A program made the position numbers and the translations under genes. A stretch of 54,578 bases of DNA. Origin: Archangium sp. Its GTDB lineage: Bacteria > Myxococcota > Myxococcia > Myxococcales > Myxococcaceae. Below, in pieces: positions 1-8,118 of the stretch. The DNA is taken from positions 1-54,578 of the forward strand of contig JALHMW010000031.1 in NCBI GenBank assembly GCA_022843845.1, in the 5' to 3' direction. Every line of letters begins with the position of its first letter. Position 1 is the stretch's first letter. The notes beneath the pieces are model-generated. The model made no database searches. It saw only the letters and a list, made by a program, of their open reading frames with translations, and was not told where the DNA came from.

Positions 1-503
1 GACAGGCTCTGCCCCCAGCCGTTGAAGTTCACCTCCACGAGCGTCAGCTGAAGGAACTGCAGGAGGCTCCCGATGAGCGTGAACGAGTTCGACAAGCGCA
101 GGCTCCACTTGTCTTGCGTTACCACCAGTACGTTCACCCGGCCGTTGGGCGCCTTCACCGGCACGACCTTCGCGACCGAGAGAAAGAAGAGACGCCGCAG
201 GTTGCGTTCGGTCTCGAGCGCACGTTGGTCGTCCCACACGTCACCGGGCTTCAGCAGCACCTCGCGCCGCACCACCGAGTCGCGCGTCTTGATGTGGAGG
301 ATGTCGAAGAACTTCGGGTTCTCTTCGGGGAAGATCTCTTCGCGCTCGACGAACACCTCGTCGATGGGCTTCCCGTTCGCGAGGGGGTCGAGCTGGAGCT
401 CGCGGCGCTTCAGGCCCCACTGAATGAGCTTCTCCTCAGGCCCCGAGGTCTGAGCCTCGGGCGTCGCCGAGAGCACCATCGACAGCACGAACGCGAGGCC
501 CAT
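1..503 (-). CDS. POTRA-domain outer membrane protein, 3' end missing
   Basis: Reading leftwards from an ATG at 503, the frame stays open to the window edge, so about 167 residues are seen and the C-terminus is missing. The start has a short signal peptide (MGLAFVLSMVLSATPEA). Around residues 80-120 there is a POTRA-like stretch: RREVLLKPGDVWDD, then an ERNLRRL helix, then a beta strand SVAKVVPV. This is the pattern of the periplasmic repeats of the BamA/TamA/Omp85 group. The following VLVVTQDKWSL and NSFTLIGS segments suggest the start of a barrel or a second POTRA. The role is inferred to be outer-membrane assembly or surface transport. It diverges from the radical SAM gene at 565. Which Omp85 member this is cannot be told from the part visible. 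Confidence 0.75.
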   Translation of the reverse strand, partial: MGLAFVLSMVLSATPEAQTSGPEEKLIQWGLKRRELQLDPLANGKPIDEVFVEREEIFPEENPKFFDILHIKTRDSVVRREVLLKPGDVWDDQRALETERNLRRLFFLSVAKVVPVKAPNGRVNVLVVTQDKWSLRLSNSFTLIGSLLQFLQLTLVEVNFNGWGQSL

Positions 504-564
504 CACCCGACCGGCACGCTATCTCGGCTGCGCCAAACCCCAACCTCCCGATAGGGTCCACTCG

Positions 565-1452
565 ATGCCCTCCATCCCGCTCCCAGGCTTCATCGAGGTG
601 GAGATCGGCACGTTCTGCAACCGGCAGTGCGCCTGGTGTCCCAACGGGTGGCACGAGCGCGGGCTCGAACACCGGTCGACCTCGATGGCCGAGCCTACGT
701 GGCGAGCGCTGCTGGCCGATCTCGCCGACTACCGGGGCTGGTTCGCGTTTCACAACTACAACGAGCCGATGGCTGACCCGCACCTCTTCGAGCGCATGCG
801 CGAAGCGCGGCTGGCGATGCCGAACGCGAAGCTCGAGCTTCACACCAACGGCGACTTCCTGACTCGCAAGACGCTGCTGTTGCTTCAGCAGGCTGGCTGC
901 GCACTGACGCGGGTGACGCTCTACCCGTCGAATGAGAAGGCGCTCGAGCCGCCAGACGAAGCGCGCCTGCACCGGTTCTTGAAGCGGCTGGAGCTGGCGA
1001 GCGGCGCCCGCGTGCAGAAGACGACGAAGCTCGAACACCGGGTCCAGCTCGAGAGCATGGAGCTCATCGTTCGACTTCCGCGCATCGAGCACTACACCGA
1101 TCGCGTGGGCGCGGTGCAGTTCGAGCCGATTCGGAATGAAGCCCCGCGCTCGACGCCCTGCTGGTTGCCCTTTCACTCGGCCGCCATCGACGTCCACGGC
1201 GCGCTCAAGCTGTGCTGCCACATCTACGACAGCACCACGCCGGCGATGGCCCACGCGGTGATCGGCAACGTCGGTGAGGTGCCTTTCACGAAGCTGTGGC
1301 GCTCGCGCCGAATGGAGTCACTGCGCCGGAAGCTGGCCGCCGCGAACTTCAAGACGCTGCCGGCCTGCGCTGGCTGCGCACACGTCACCCCGTCGTGGAT
1401 GGTGCCGAAGGCCCGCGCGCGTGCCCGTGCGAAGGGGTGGATCTCGTCATGA
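565..1452 (+). CDS. Radical SAM/SPASM domain protein
   Basis: A 295-residue protein. The N-terminal CNRQCAWC gives the Cx3Cx2C signature that binds the [4Fe-4S] cluster used to cleave S-adenosylmethionine. The C-terminal region has CWLPFHSAAID, LKLCCHIY and CAGC, a SPASM-type set of extra cysteines for auxiliary clusters. Such proteins modify peptides, cofactors or sugars; the substrate here is unknown. No precursor peptide was found beside it. The gene converges on the kinase/SelO fusion gene and their stop codons overlap by 6 bases (1447-1452). The ATG at 565 is the first in frame just before the conserved PGFIEVEIGTFCN segment. Domain call is firm, function open. Confidence 0.85.
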   Translation: MPSIPLPGFIEVEIGTFCNRQCAWCPNGWHERGLEHRSTSMAEPTWRALLADLADYRGWFAFHNYNEPMADPHLFERMREARLAMPNAKLELHTNGDFLTRKTLLLLQQAGCALTRVTLYPSNEKALEPPDEARLHRFLKRLELASGARVQKTTKLEHRVQLESMELIVRLPRIEHYTDRVGAVQFEPIRNEAPRSTPCWLPFHSAAIDVHGALKLCCHIYDSTTPAMAHAVIGNVGEVPFTKLWRSRRMESLRRKLAAANFKTLPACAGCAHVTPSWMVPKARARARAKGWISS

Positions 1453-3957
1453 GCGCCCGTCGATGACGACGACCGCCTGACGAACAGGAATCGGCCCTTT
1501 CCCGAGCGTGCGTCTCCGCTCCGCGCCGTTCCACGCAACGAACGCCGAGCGCACGTCTGCCTTCGACGTCGAGATGAGCCGCTGGCGGGGCGGCACGTGT
1601 GCGCTGAAAGGGAACCACGCGCCGAGGGAGGCGAGCGCGTGTCCCAGCTCGAGCTCGAGCGCGTCGCGTCTCGGCGCAGCGAGCCCACGCACGAAGACCT
1701 TCAGGTCCAGGTCTGACGAGAGCGCTGCCGACGGGCCGAACTCGCGCACGCCTTCGTCACGTCGCACCTGCAGATCGTTCTTCTCGAGCGAGCGAGGATC
1801 GACGCGGGCCACCTCTGCGCGATCCATCACCCGGGAGCCATGCGCGACGCAGCCCACGAGAAAGCGCCCCACCACGCGCGTCAGCACCTCGTGCACGCCC
1901 TCGAGCAGCTCAGGCGTGAGTCCCACCACCCGCTCCGAGAAGCGCGCATCGACGCCAGGCAGCACGACGTGTCCAAGTCCCTCCGCGAGCCGCTTCGCGC
2001 GCCGAGCCGGGTGTCGTCCTTCCGGAAGGTGACGCGACGTCGAGATGAGGCGCTTCCACTCCGAGAACGCCCGCGGCGTCGAGCGCCCGTAGAGCAACGC
2101 CGCCAACCGCTCGGGCTCGAGGAAGGGCCTGATGACCTCGCTCCATCGCCGGCCGGGGAAGCCGCGCTTGCGCACTGCCTCGAGCGCCGAACACCACCGC
2201 TTCGCGAGCTGCGCCTCGCGGGCCGGGAGCACCTCGTCGTCGACCTGCAGCACCTGCCACGGCGCGCGATGGCGACGTTCGATCGCCGCGAGGAGCTCCG
2301 GCGCTTTGCCGAGCACGTCGAAGCGCGGCCCAGGCACGGTCTGCTTCCAGTACGGGAAGGTGACGTCGTCGCCTCGACGCAGCTCGCGCAACCGCTGGGT
2401 CAACGCGACGAACCGGCGCTTGTCGGGCCGTGACGCCGTCGTCTTCAACCCGAGGAACGGCGAGAGGCCGGCGAAGAAGCCGTCGACGTACGCCGCGTCG
2501 AACCAGCGCAGCGCGAGCGAGAGCGCCGGAGCCGACACCTGGCCCTCGTCGAGCACGCCAACGAGCATCGCCACCAGCCGTCTCCACACGAGCCGGTAGA
2601 TGCGCACGCGGTAGAAGTTCTCGAGGAAGCGCCAGTCGGGGAAGTACTGCGGCAGAAATCGCACCGTCGAGTAGTCGATGAAGTGTCCGTCGAGGCGCAC
2701 GTTGCCCGGCGTCGGGTTGAAGCCGTGAATCTGCATCGCGTCGGTTCGGCCCACGTCATGGCCGAGGTTCTTCGCGAACTGCTCGACGAAGGCGCGAACG
2801 TGAGAAGGCTTCGTGGCGTCGAAGTCGGGCCGCACCACGTGCCGCGCCACGTGCTCGAGCATCACCTTCAGCTGTTCGGGCCGGTGCGACCACTGGCGCA
2901 GGTGGCCCAGCCTCCAGTGCGTTCGCGCGACGCGCAGCCCCGCCGCTGCCGGCCAGCGCCGACCCGTGTTGTCGAGGGTGGTGTGGCTCGTCGAGAAGAC
3001 GGCGAGATACTCGGGGCTGTCGAAGCCGAGGCGGCCGAGTTCGTCGGCGACCGTCACTTCCCAGAGCGCGCGGGGAAACGAGACCAGGCCGTCTTCGTGA
3101 AACGCCCTGCCCTTCCACGCGAGCGGAGTCGGCCCACACCCCTTGAGCGACAGCTCTTCACCGCTCGGGAACGTGCCGAGGAGCAGCGCGCGCCCATCAC
3201 CACGCGGCCCCCTCTTTCGATCGAGCGCGATCATGTCGACGTAGCGCGTGGCGACCTGCATGGTGTGCGGCCGGGCTTTCGTCGAGAGGCGGCCGAGGAG
3301 CTCGAGCTGCGCGTCGCTCCACGAGAGCCCGAGCCGCGAGGCGAGCGCGGTGTTCTTCCACAGCACGCGCGCACGTGGATCGGTGCCGACGGGCGTCTCG
3401 ACATGAAAGCGGCCGCTCGGAGGCACGACGAACGGGCGCAGCCGCACCTTCCCCGGGCCCCGACGAGCCAACGCGCGCCACTGCTTCGCGAAGGCCGCCT
3501 CGGTCTGTGCCGTGAGCACCGAGGGAGCGACCCGCCTTCCGGCGTCGAGCAACACGACGCGCCCACCACTCAGCATCAGGTTGGCCGGCGCGAGATCGAA
3601 TCGAAGCGAGCGCTCGTCGCCGACTTCGGCGAGCCGCCGCGACAGCTCGAACGTCTGCGTGAGCACGGCGCCGCGCAGCTCCGTCACGTCCGACATCGGC
3701 TGACCGTCGACGAAGGGACGAACGAGGGCGCGCCCGTCACGCCGCGCCGCGAGCAGCTCGACGACCGGCACACCCGCAGCGACGAGCAGCGCGTTGAGCT
3801 GGACTTCTTCTTTCAGGCGCTCGCGTGCCTCGGGACCCGGCAAGGCGACCTTCACCACCAGGTGTCTCCACCGGCGAACCTGCGCCGTCTGGCCGATGCC
3901 GACGAGCGGGAGCGAGTCCCACCGAGAAGGGCTGAGCAGGGGGTGCGAAGACGTCAC
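1447..3957 (-). CDS. Kinase-like / SelO-like AMPylase / nucleotidyltransferase fusion protein
   Basis: An 836-residue protein starting at a GTG whose bases overlap the TGA of the upstream glycosyltransferase (GTGA, 3954-3957), implying translational coupling. Residues 15-145 look like a compact kinase fold: GIGQTAQV (20-27), Lys36 in VVKVA, DLAPANL (121-127), and DAG (138-140) in the DFG position. Residues 235-470 match the SelO (YdiU, UPF0061) family: GDGRALLLG (253-261), KGCGPTP (272-278), Glu300, RVARTHWRLGH (343-352 region), and HGFNPTPGNV through FIDY (411-429), with Asn419 and Asp428 at the metal-binding positions. SelO proteins transfer AMP from ATP to proteins. Residues 695-800 have a possible nucleotidyltransferase pattern, HGSR (706-709) and SDLDLKVFV (748-756). 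The order of domains is seen; activity and substrates are inference. Typical SelO is a single domain of about 480 residues. Confidence 0.8.
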   Translation of the reverse strand: MTSSHPLLSPSRWDSLPLVGIGQTAQVRRWRHLVVKVALPGPEARERLKEEVQLNALLVAAGVPVVELLAARRDGRALVRPFVDGQPMSDVTELRGAVLTQTFELSRRLAEVGDERSLRFDLAPANLMLSGGRVVLLDAGRRVAPSVLTAQTEAAFAKQWRALARRGPGKVRLRPFVVPPSGRFHVETPVGTDPRARVLWKNTALASRLGLSWSDAQLELLGRLSTKARPHTMQVATRYVDMIALDRKRGPRGDGRALLLGTFPSGEELSLKGCGPTPLAWKGRAFHEDGLVSFPRALWEVTVADELGRLGFDSPEYLAVFSTSHTTLDNTGRRWPAAAGLRVARTHWRLGHLRQWSHRPEQLKVMLEHVARHVVRPDFDATKPSHVRAFVEQFAKNLGHDVGRTDAMQIHGFNPTPGNVRLDGHFIDYSTVRFLPQYFPDWRFLENFYRVRIYRLVWRRLVAMLVGVLDEGQVSAPALSLALRWFDAAYVDGFFAGLSPFLGLKTTASRPDKRRFVALTQRLRELRRGDDVTFPYWKQTVPGPRFDVLGKAPELLAAIERRHRAPWQVLQVDDEVLPAREAQLAKRWCSALEAVRKRGFPGRRWSEVIRPFLEPERLAALLYGRSTPRAFSEWKRLISTSRHLPEGRHPARRAKRLAEGLGHVVLPGVDARFSERVVGLTPELLEGVHEVLTRVVGRFLVGCVAHGSRVMDRAEVARVDPRSLEKNDLQVRRDEGVREFGPSAALSSDLDLKVFVRGLAAPRRDALELELGHALASLGAWFPFSAHVPPRQRLISTSKADVRSAFVAWNGAERRRTLGKGPIPVRQAVVVIDGRS

Positions 3958-4862
3958 GTCAACGCGGCCAGAGGCGCAGGCTGTCCGTACGAGCCAGGCG
4001 CCGAGAAGAGCGCCCTCGCGAACGAGTCGAGCGCCGCGTCGGAAGGTGACGCTCCGAGCACCGCGTGCCGAAGGGCCTCGACCAGCCGTCGCGCAGAGGC
4101 CGGCATGGGCGTGGGCTGGCCCAGCGCACTCCAGGCGCGCAGCTGACGAACCGTCGACGCGTCGATGCCCAGCGCTGGCCACTGTCTGGCGCAGGTTCGG
4201 GCCGCGAACTCGTCATGCAGCTCACGCTGCCGCTCGCCCTGCTTCGCCGAGAGGCTCTGCGGCCACACCCGGTACTGCACGAGCGGCGCGGTCAGGTTCG
4301 CCACGCGCGTCTGCTCGAGCGCGCGCGTCCACAGCTCGTAGTCGCCAGCCAGCCGCAGCGCGCCGTCGTACCGGAGCCCCAGGGTGCTGCGCCACATCAC
4401 CGTGGAGTGAATGAAGGGCGACGCCACCAGCGCGCGCAGCCGGATCGCGAGGTCGCCTTCCGGCACCGGCTGACGGCCCATCACGCAGCCCTGCTCGTCG
4501 ATGCGCTCGCACTCCGAGCCGACGAGCCCGATGGCCGGGTTGTGCTCGAAGAACGCCAGCTGCTGCGCGAGGCGATCGGTACGACAGAGGTCGTCGGCGT
4601 CGAGGCGGGCGATGAACGCTCCACGGGCGCGCTCGAGCCCACGGTTCGCCGACGCGAAGGGGCCCAGGTTGACCTCGTTGTGGAGCACCACGACGCGTCG
4701 GTCGTCGAGGCGCTCGAGGAACACGTCCGTGCCGTCGGTCGAGGCGTCGTCGACCACGATGCACTCGAGCTCCACGTCGCGCTGCCGGAGCACGCTCGCG
4801 ATCGCGCCTGGAAGAAAGCGCAGGCCCTCGTAGGTGGTGATCAGCACGCTGACCGTCGGCAC
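3954..4862 (-). CDS. Family 2 glycosyltransferase
   Basis: A 302-residue GT-A fold enzyme. The N-terminal VSVLITTYEGLRFLPGAI is the usual nucleotide-binding start of GT2 proteins, followed by VVDDASTDGT (about residues 36-45) and RLDADDL, the acidic DxD-like motif that binds metal and the sugar nucleotide. It would transfer a sugar from a nucleotide donor to an acceptor at the cytoplasmic face. No membrane segments are seen. It is the first gene of a pair with the SelO-fusion gene, overlapping it by four bases. The acceptor is unknown; no full polysaccharide cluster surrounds it. Confidence 0.88.
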   Translation of the reverse strand: MPTVSVLITTYEGLRFLPGAIASVLRQRDVELECIVVDDASTDGTDVFLERLDDRRVVVLHNEVNLGPFASANRGLERARGAFIARLDADDLCRTDRLAQQLAFFEHNPAIGLVGSECERIDEQGCVMGRQPVPEGDLAIRLRALVASPFIHSTVMWRSTLGLRYDGALRLAGDYELWTRALEQTRVANLTAPLVQYRVWPQSLSAKQGERQRELHDEFAARTCARQWPALGIDASTVRQLRAWSALGQPTPMPASARRLVEALRHAVLGASPSDAALDSFARALFSAPGSYGQPAPLAALT

Positions 4863-4933
4863 GGCGGGGGTGCTACCCGCGGGGTCAACCGGGGGTCAAT
4901 GCCGCCCTGCGTTGTCACCGAACCGAGACGGAG

Positions 4934-5356
4934 ATGGGGCTTGCGACCCGGGGACCGACCGATCAACGGTCCGTGCCCGTGACGGACGGTGACGCCAGCG
5001 AACAGGAAGAGCTCTCCGTCGAGGAGTCCTTCGGCCGTCTGTATGACGCGCTGAAGCACCGCGGAGCCGAGTTCGCGAAGGTGGGCGGCGACGTCGCCTT
5101 CTACGTGAAAGACGCGAAACCTCCGTTCTGGCAGGTGTCGTCGCTCGCGGGCCACCTCGTCGTGAAGCCGGGCACGCCCCCCTTCCCCGTGTGCACCATC
5201 GGCCTGTCGCCGCCGGTGCTCTCGTGGCTGGTGCAGGGCACGCTCGACGTGAAGCGGAACTTCGAGAAGCGCCGCCTCGCCGTCGAAGGCGACCTCGCTG
5301 CGCTCGCGCTGTTCGTGAAGTGTTTTGCCACAGAGGACGAAGACGAAGCGGCATGA
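4934..5356 (+). CDS. SCP2-like small protein
   Basis: A 140-residue protein whose second half (PVLSWLVQGTLDVKRNF, then RLAVEGDLAALALF) resembles the sterol carrier protein 2 fold, a small lipid-binding domain often found alone in bacteria. No signal peptide. The first 15 to 20 residues are low in information, and in-frame GTG codons at 4973 and 4979 are alternative starts; the ATG at 4934 has only a very close GGAG. Function unknown beyond probable binding of a hydrophobic ligand; the family match is moderate. Confidence 0.6.
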   Translation: MGLATRGPTDQRSVPVTDGDASEQEELSVEESFGRLYDALKHRGAEFAKVGGDVAFYVKDAKPPFWQVSSLAGHLVVKPGTPPFPVCTIGLSPPVLSWLVQGTLDVKRNFEKRRLAVEGDLAALALFVKCFATEDEDEAA

Positions 5357-5396
5357 AGAACCCGCGGAGCGATCCGCGGTCACCACCAACTCCCTC

Positions 5397-5404
5397 AGGA
5401 GGGG
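5397..5404 (+). promoter_or_regulatory. Strong ribosome binding site of the EF-hand protein
   Basis: AGGAGGGG lies 6 bases before the ATG at 5411. It is among the best Shine-Dalgarno matches in the window and fixes the start of the 142-residue protein. Confidence 0.7.
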
Positions 5405-5410
5405 AACGAC

Positions 5411-5839
5411 ATGGCAGCGATCAAGCTGGATACGGTGCGGACAGGCGTGAAGCTGTTGTCAGGGCTGATGAAGGCCGCGGACAACCGCGAGGATTACAAC
5501 CTGTCGAAAGCGAACGGCGACAAGAGGCTGTCGGCCTTCGAGTTGAAGGAATTCAAGGACGCGTATGGCGACGGGGCTTCGCTCGACAAGGCGATGACGG
5601 CCATTCACAAGTACGCGCAGGCCAAGTTCGGCGTGAAGAACCCGAGCACCACGCAGCTGAACCAGGCCCTGGCCGACGCGATGAAGTTCACGGCGCGCGC
5701 CGACATCGACAAGTCGAAGGACCTCTCGCCGGCCGAGCGGAAGTCGCTCGCGAAGACGTGGGACAGCGTCGTTCAGTTCGCCAAGGACTACCAGGGCACC
5801 AGCGTGCGCGACATCGTCTCGCCGCGCGGCGCTCCCTGA
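5411..5839 (+). CDS. Small EF-hand-like protein
   Basis: A 142-residue soluble protein without signal peptide. Residues 98-109 (DIDKSKDLSPAE) match a 12-position EF-hand loop, with Asp, Asp, Ser, Asp, Ser and Glu at positions 1, 3, 5, 7, 9 and 12 and Leu at position 8. A second copy, residues 33-44 (KANGDKRLSAFE), keeps Asn, Asp, Ser, Glu and the Leu but has Lys and Arg where ligands are expected. The protein may therefore bind one calcium ion through one good loop and one degenerate loop. A very strong ribosome binding site suggests high expression. No family was recognised. Confidence 0.65.
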   Translation: MAAIKLDTVRTGVKLLSGLMKAADNREDYNLSKANGDKRLSAFELKEFKDAYGDGASLDKAMTAIHKYAQAKFGVKNPSTTQLNQALADAMKFTARADIDKSKDLSPAERKSLAKTWDSVVQFAKDYQGTSVRDIVSPRGAP

Positions 5840-5901
5840 GTTCTCGGGGCAGTCCAGTGAACGTCGGCGATCGTTCCATCGGAGCGGTCGCCGTCGTCGT
5901 T

Positions 5902-6522
5902 TCAGCAGCTCCACCGGCAGAACCCCTGCTCGAGGAACCGGGCGTCGACGTCGGCACGCGTCGTCGCGAGCGCAGCGACGGAGGCCCGAAGTGAGGCGAG
6001 CGGCTCTGCGCTCCTCGTCGCCTGCCAGGCAGCCTCCCAGTCGGTCAACAGCGAGAAGATCGGTGTGCCTTCGCGCACGTCACGACGCAGCTCTCTGGGC
6101 AGCACGTCGCGGAACAACCACGGCGAGAAGCCTCGCGCGCCGTCGGTGTGGAGGACGAGCGCCTCACGCTGAAGCGAAGGGCCGCGGCGCCGGAGCACCC
6201 AGAAGGTCGACACGTGCCCCTCGACGTCGGTGCTGCCCTCGAGGCACACGCCGCCGTCGACGAGCCACGGGAGCACCTGCTCATATAGCGCCGCCACGCC
6301 GTCTCTCGACAGCCCGCGCCCGACGTTGGCGATTCGCAGCACGAGCGCCTGCCGCTGCGCGCCCTCGAGCCCGCCCGCCAGCAGCGCCAACGAGGGGAAT
6401 TCCAGCGACGCCGCCGCGACCCTCGCCGCGTCCTGCTCGAGGCCCAGCACCTCGTGTGTCGGAAACGCCGCGGCCAGCTCTGCGGTGGTGACGGCCGAGA
6501 CGCCGAAGCCGACGTCGATCAA
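5902..6522 (-). CDS. Class I SAM-dependent methyltransferase, start uncertain
   Basis: From the TTG at 6522 the protein has 206 residues. It begins right in the SAM-binding motif I (IDVGFGVSAVTTAEL), with the acidic residue of motif II in VLGLEQD. The same frame stays open further upstream to about 6625 and encodes RPGRLHAFDAWLGLTE and LLRSPGLL, which look like genuine family sequence. The real start must therefore lie upstream, but no in-frame ATG, GTG or TTG is present there. The GTG at 6623 that overlaps the stop of the upstream gene is out of frame. A CTG start, an indel or a sequencing error would explain this. Substrate unknown. Confidence 0.65.
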   Translation of the reverse strand: MIDVGFGVSAVTTAELAAAFPTHEVLGLEQDAARVAAASLEFPSLALLAGGLEGAQRQALVLRIANVGRGLSRDGVAALYEQVLPWLVDGGVCLEGSTDVEGHVSTFWVLRRRGPSLQREALVLHTDGARGFSPWLFRDVLPRELRRDVREGTPIFSLLTDWEAAWQATRSAEPLASLRASVAALATTRADVDARFLEQGFCRWSC

Positions 6523-6619
6523 CAGCCCTGGGGAACGGAGGAGCGCGCGCTCGGTCAGACCCAGCCACGCATCGAACGCGTGGAGCCGGCCGGGCCTGGT
6601 TCGCGCGCGCAGGGGCGGC

Positions 6620-7711
6620 TCACTGCTGAACGCGAACCGAGAAGCCGCGCGCGGCGATCGGCGCCGAGCCCGCGGCCGACGACGGAATCAAGCGGGCGCG
6701 AGCCGAGAACGAGCCATCGAGCTGCAGGCCATCACGATCGGCGAGCGAGACGTCGGCCGTCCACGTGCGGCTCTGGCCGGGGGCGAGCGTCACCGAGGTC
6801 AGCGCCATCGTGCAGGCACGCTCGTCGGACAGCCGCTTCACCACGAGGCCGCTCGACGCGACGAGCTCGACGTCGAACTGGCAGCCGCTGCGGAAGGTCC
6901 ACGTCTGGCTGGTGGCCGCGCCGTTGGTGACGGTGAAGGTGGCCTTCGCCACGGCCGTCACTTCGTTCGACGGGCACGGCGTGGTGATGCAGCGAATCGT
7001 GTTGGGCGTGCTGACGTAGCTGGTCTTGTCGAGCGTGAGGCTGGCCGTCACGGCGCCCGAGGCCACCGGCACGCGCTTGCCAGCGACGGTGGCGCTCTTC
7101 AGGGCGAAGCGCTCGCCACGGCCGGTGCGAAAGGCGACGAGGCCCACGCCAGCCGCGAAGGTCAGCTCGTTGAACGCGGGCGGCGCGCAGAGGGCCGTCT
7201 TGCTGGGGAGCTGCTCGATCGAGATGGTGCGGGTGTCGGTGAAGGCGCCGGCCGGGGTCGAGACGGCAGCGCCGGTCGCGCTGCGACGCAGCTTCGCGCC
7301 CGTGCAGACCTCGGTGCCCAGCGACCAGGTCGAGCTCGCGAAGCCGAAGCGCAGCCACGAGCGCCAGGTGGCCGACGTCGAGTCCCACTGCATCAGGGTG
7401 TTCGCTGACGACGCGCTGACGCCAATCCACGTGCTGCCCGAGGCCATACCGGAGAGCTCGGCCATGCCGTTGCCCACCGACGACAGGCGCATCGTGCGGG
7501 CGGTGCCGGAGGCGGACTCGAACGTCCAGCTGTTGCCCTCGTTCATCGGGAACCAGAGGCCGGCCCTGCTCGAGGTGGTGAGCTCGCTCTCGGTGGTGGC
7601 GATCGCGTCATCGGTGTCGACGTCTTGCGCGTCGACGAGCATGGCGGCGTCAGGGCCGCAGGCAGCGAGGACGAGCGCGACGAACGAAGCGGCGATTGGG
7701 CGAATGGTCAT
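6620..7711 (-). CDS. Lipoprotein with BsuPI-like C-terminal domain
   Basis: A 363-residue secreted lipoprotein: MTIRPIAASFVALVLAAC ends in a LAAC lipobox. The ATG at 7711 is supported by AGGGAG seven bases upstream. The last ~110 residues (ATFTVTNGAATSQTWTF, FDVELVASSGLVVKRL, LAPGQSRTW) resemble the intracellular proteinase inhibitor BsuPI fold, an immunoglobulin-like domain also present in exported proteins. The middle part is beta-rich and unassigned. A CxxxPC pair (RCITTPCPSNE) resembles a protease-inhibitor loop. Exported to the envelope; partner unknown. Confidence 0.7.
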   Translation of the reverse strand: MTIRPIAASFVALVLAACGPDAAMLVDAQDVDTDDAIATTESELTTSSRAGLWFPMNEGNSWTFESASGTARTMRLSSVGNGMAELSGMASGSTWIGVSASSANTLMQWDSTSATWRSWLRFGFASSTWSLGTEVCTGAKLRRSATGAAVSTPAGAFTDTRTISIEQLPSKTALCAPPAFNELTFAAGVGLVAFRTGRGERFALKSATVAGKRVPVASGAVTASLTLDKTSYVSTPNTIRCITTPCPSNEVTAVAKATFTVTNGAATSQTWTFRSGCQFDVELVASSGLVVKRLSDERACTMALTSVTLAPGQSRTWTADVSLADRDGLQLDGSFSARARLIPSSAAGSAPIAARGFSVRVQQ

Positions 7712-7855
7712 GACCGGGCTCCCTGAAAGACGAGGACCCCTTCGCGCAGGCCACACATGTCGTCAAGGGTGCGACCTCGACGAAATGACCCTCGGCGTCA
7801 CCCTCACAGACAGTGTTCAGGGGCCTGACCGAGTGCAGGCGTACACTCCTCGGCC

Positions 7856-8116
7856 ATGCGAACGCTCCTCCTGCTGGTCTGTGCCCTCGCCTTCGGCTGC
7901 AGCCCCTCGACGCTGGCGGGGCCCTGCAGCGTGACATGCGACTGCCCGGTGATGAACGCTCCGATTCGATGCCCGGGTGAGTGGAGCTGCAACGCGCAGA
8001 AGACGTGCGAGTACACCTGCAAAGACCCCTGCGGCTCGGGCTCGGGCGATGGCGGTTGCGCGACCGGCGATGTGTGCAACGGATCGATCTGCTCGGCCCG
8101 CTCGACCTGTCGCTGA
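7856..8116 (+). CDS. Small Cys-rich secreted protein
   Basis: An 86-residue protein with a signal peptide (MRTLLLLVCALAFGC) and 11 further cysteines in the mature part, in CSVTCDCP, CKDPCGSG and CATGDVC arrangements. The signal ends in FGC, a poor lipobox, so it may be either lipidated or free. The cysteines suggest a small disulphide-stabilised extracytoplasmic domain. It diverges from the BsuPI-like lipoprotein gene. No family recognised. Confidence 0.6.
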   Translation: MRTLLLLVCALAFGCSPSTLAGPCSVTCDCPVMNAPIRCPGEWSCNAQKTCEYTCKDPCGSGSGDGGCATGDVCNGSICSARSTCR

Positions 8117-8118
8117 CG

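Noticed and set aside
3958..4182. An upstream extension of 75 codons on the kinase/SelO fusion
   Set aside because: It lies inside the glycosyltransferase gene and has no kinase-like sequence; the GTG at 3957 overlaps the upstream stop neatly.
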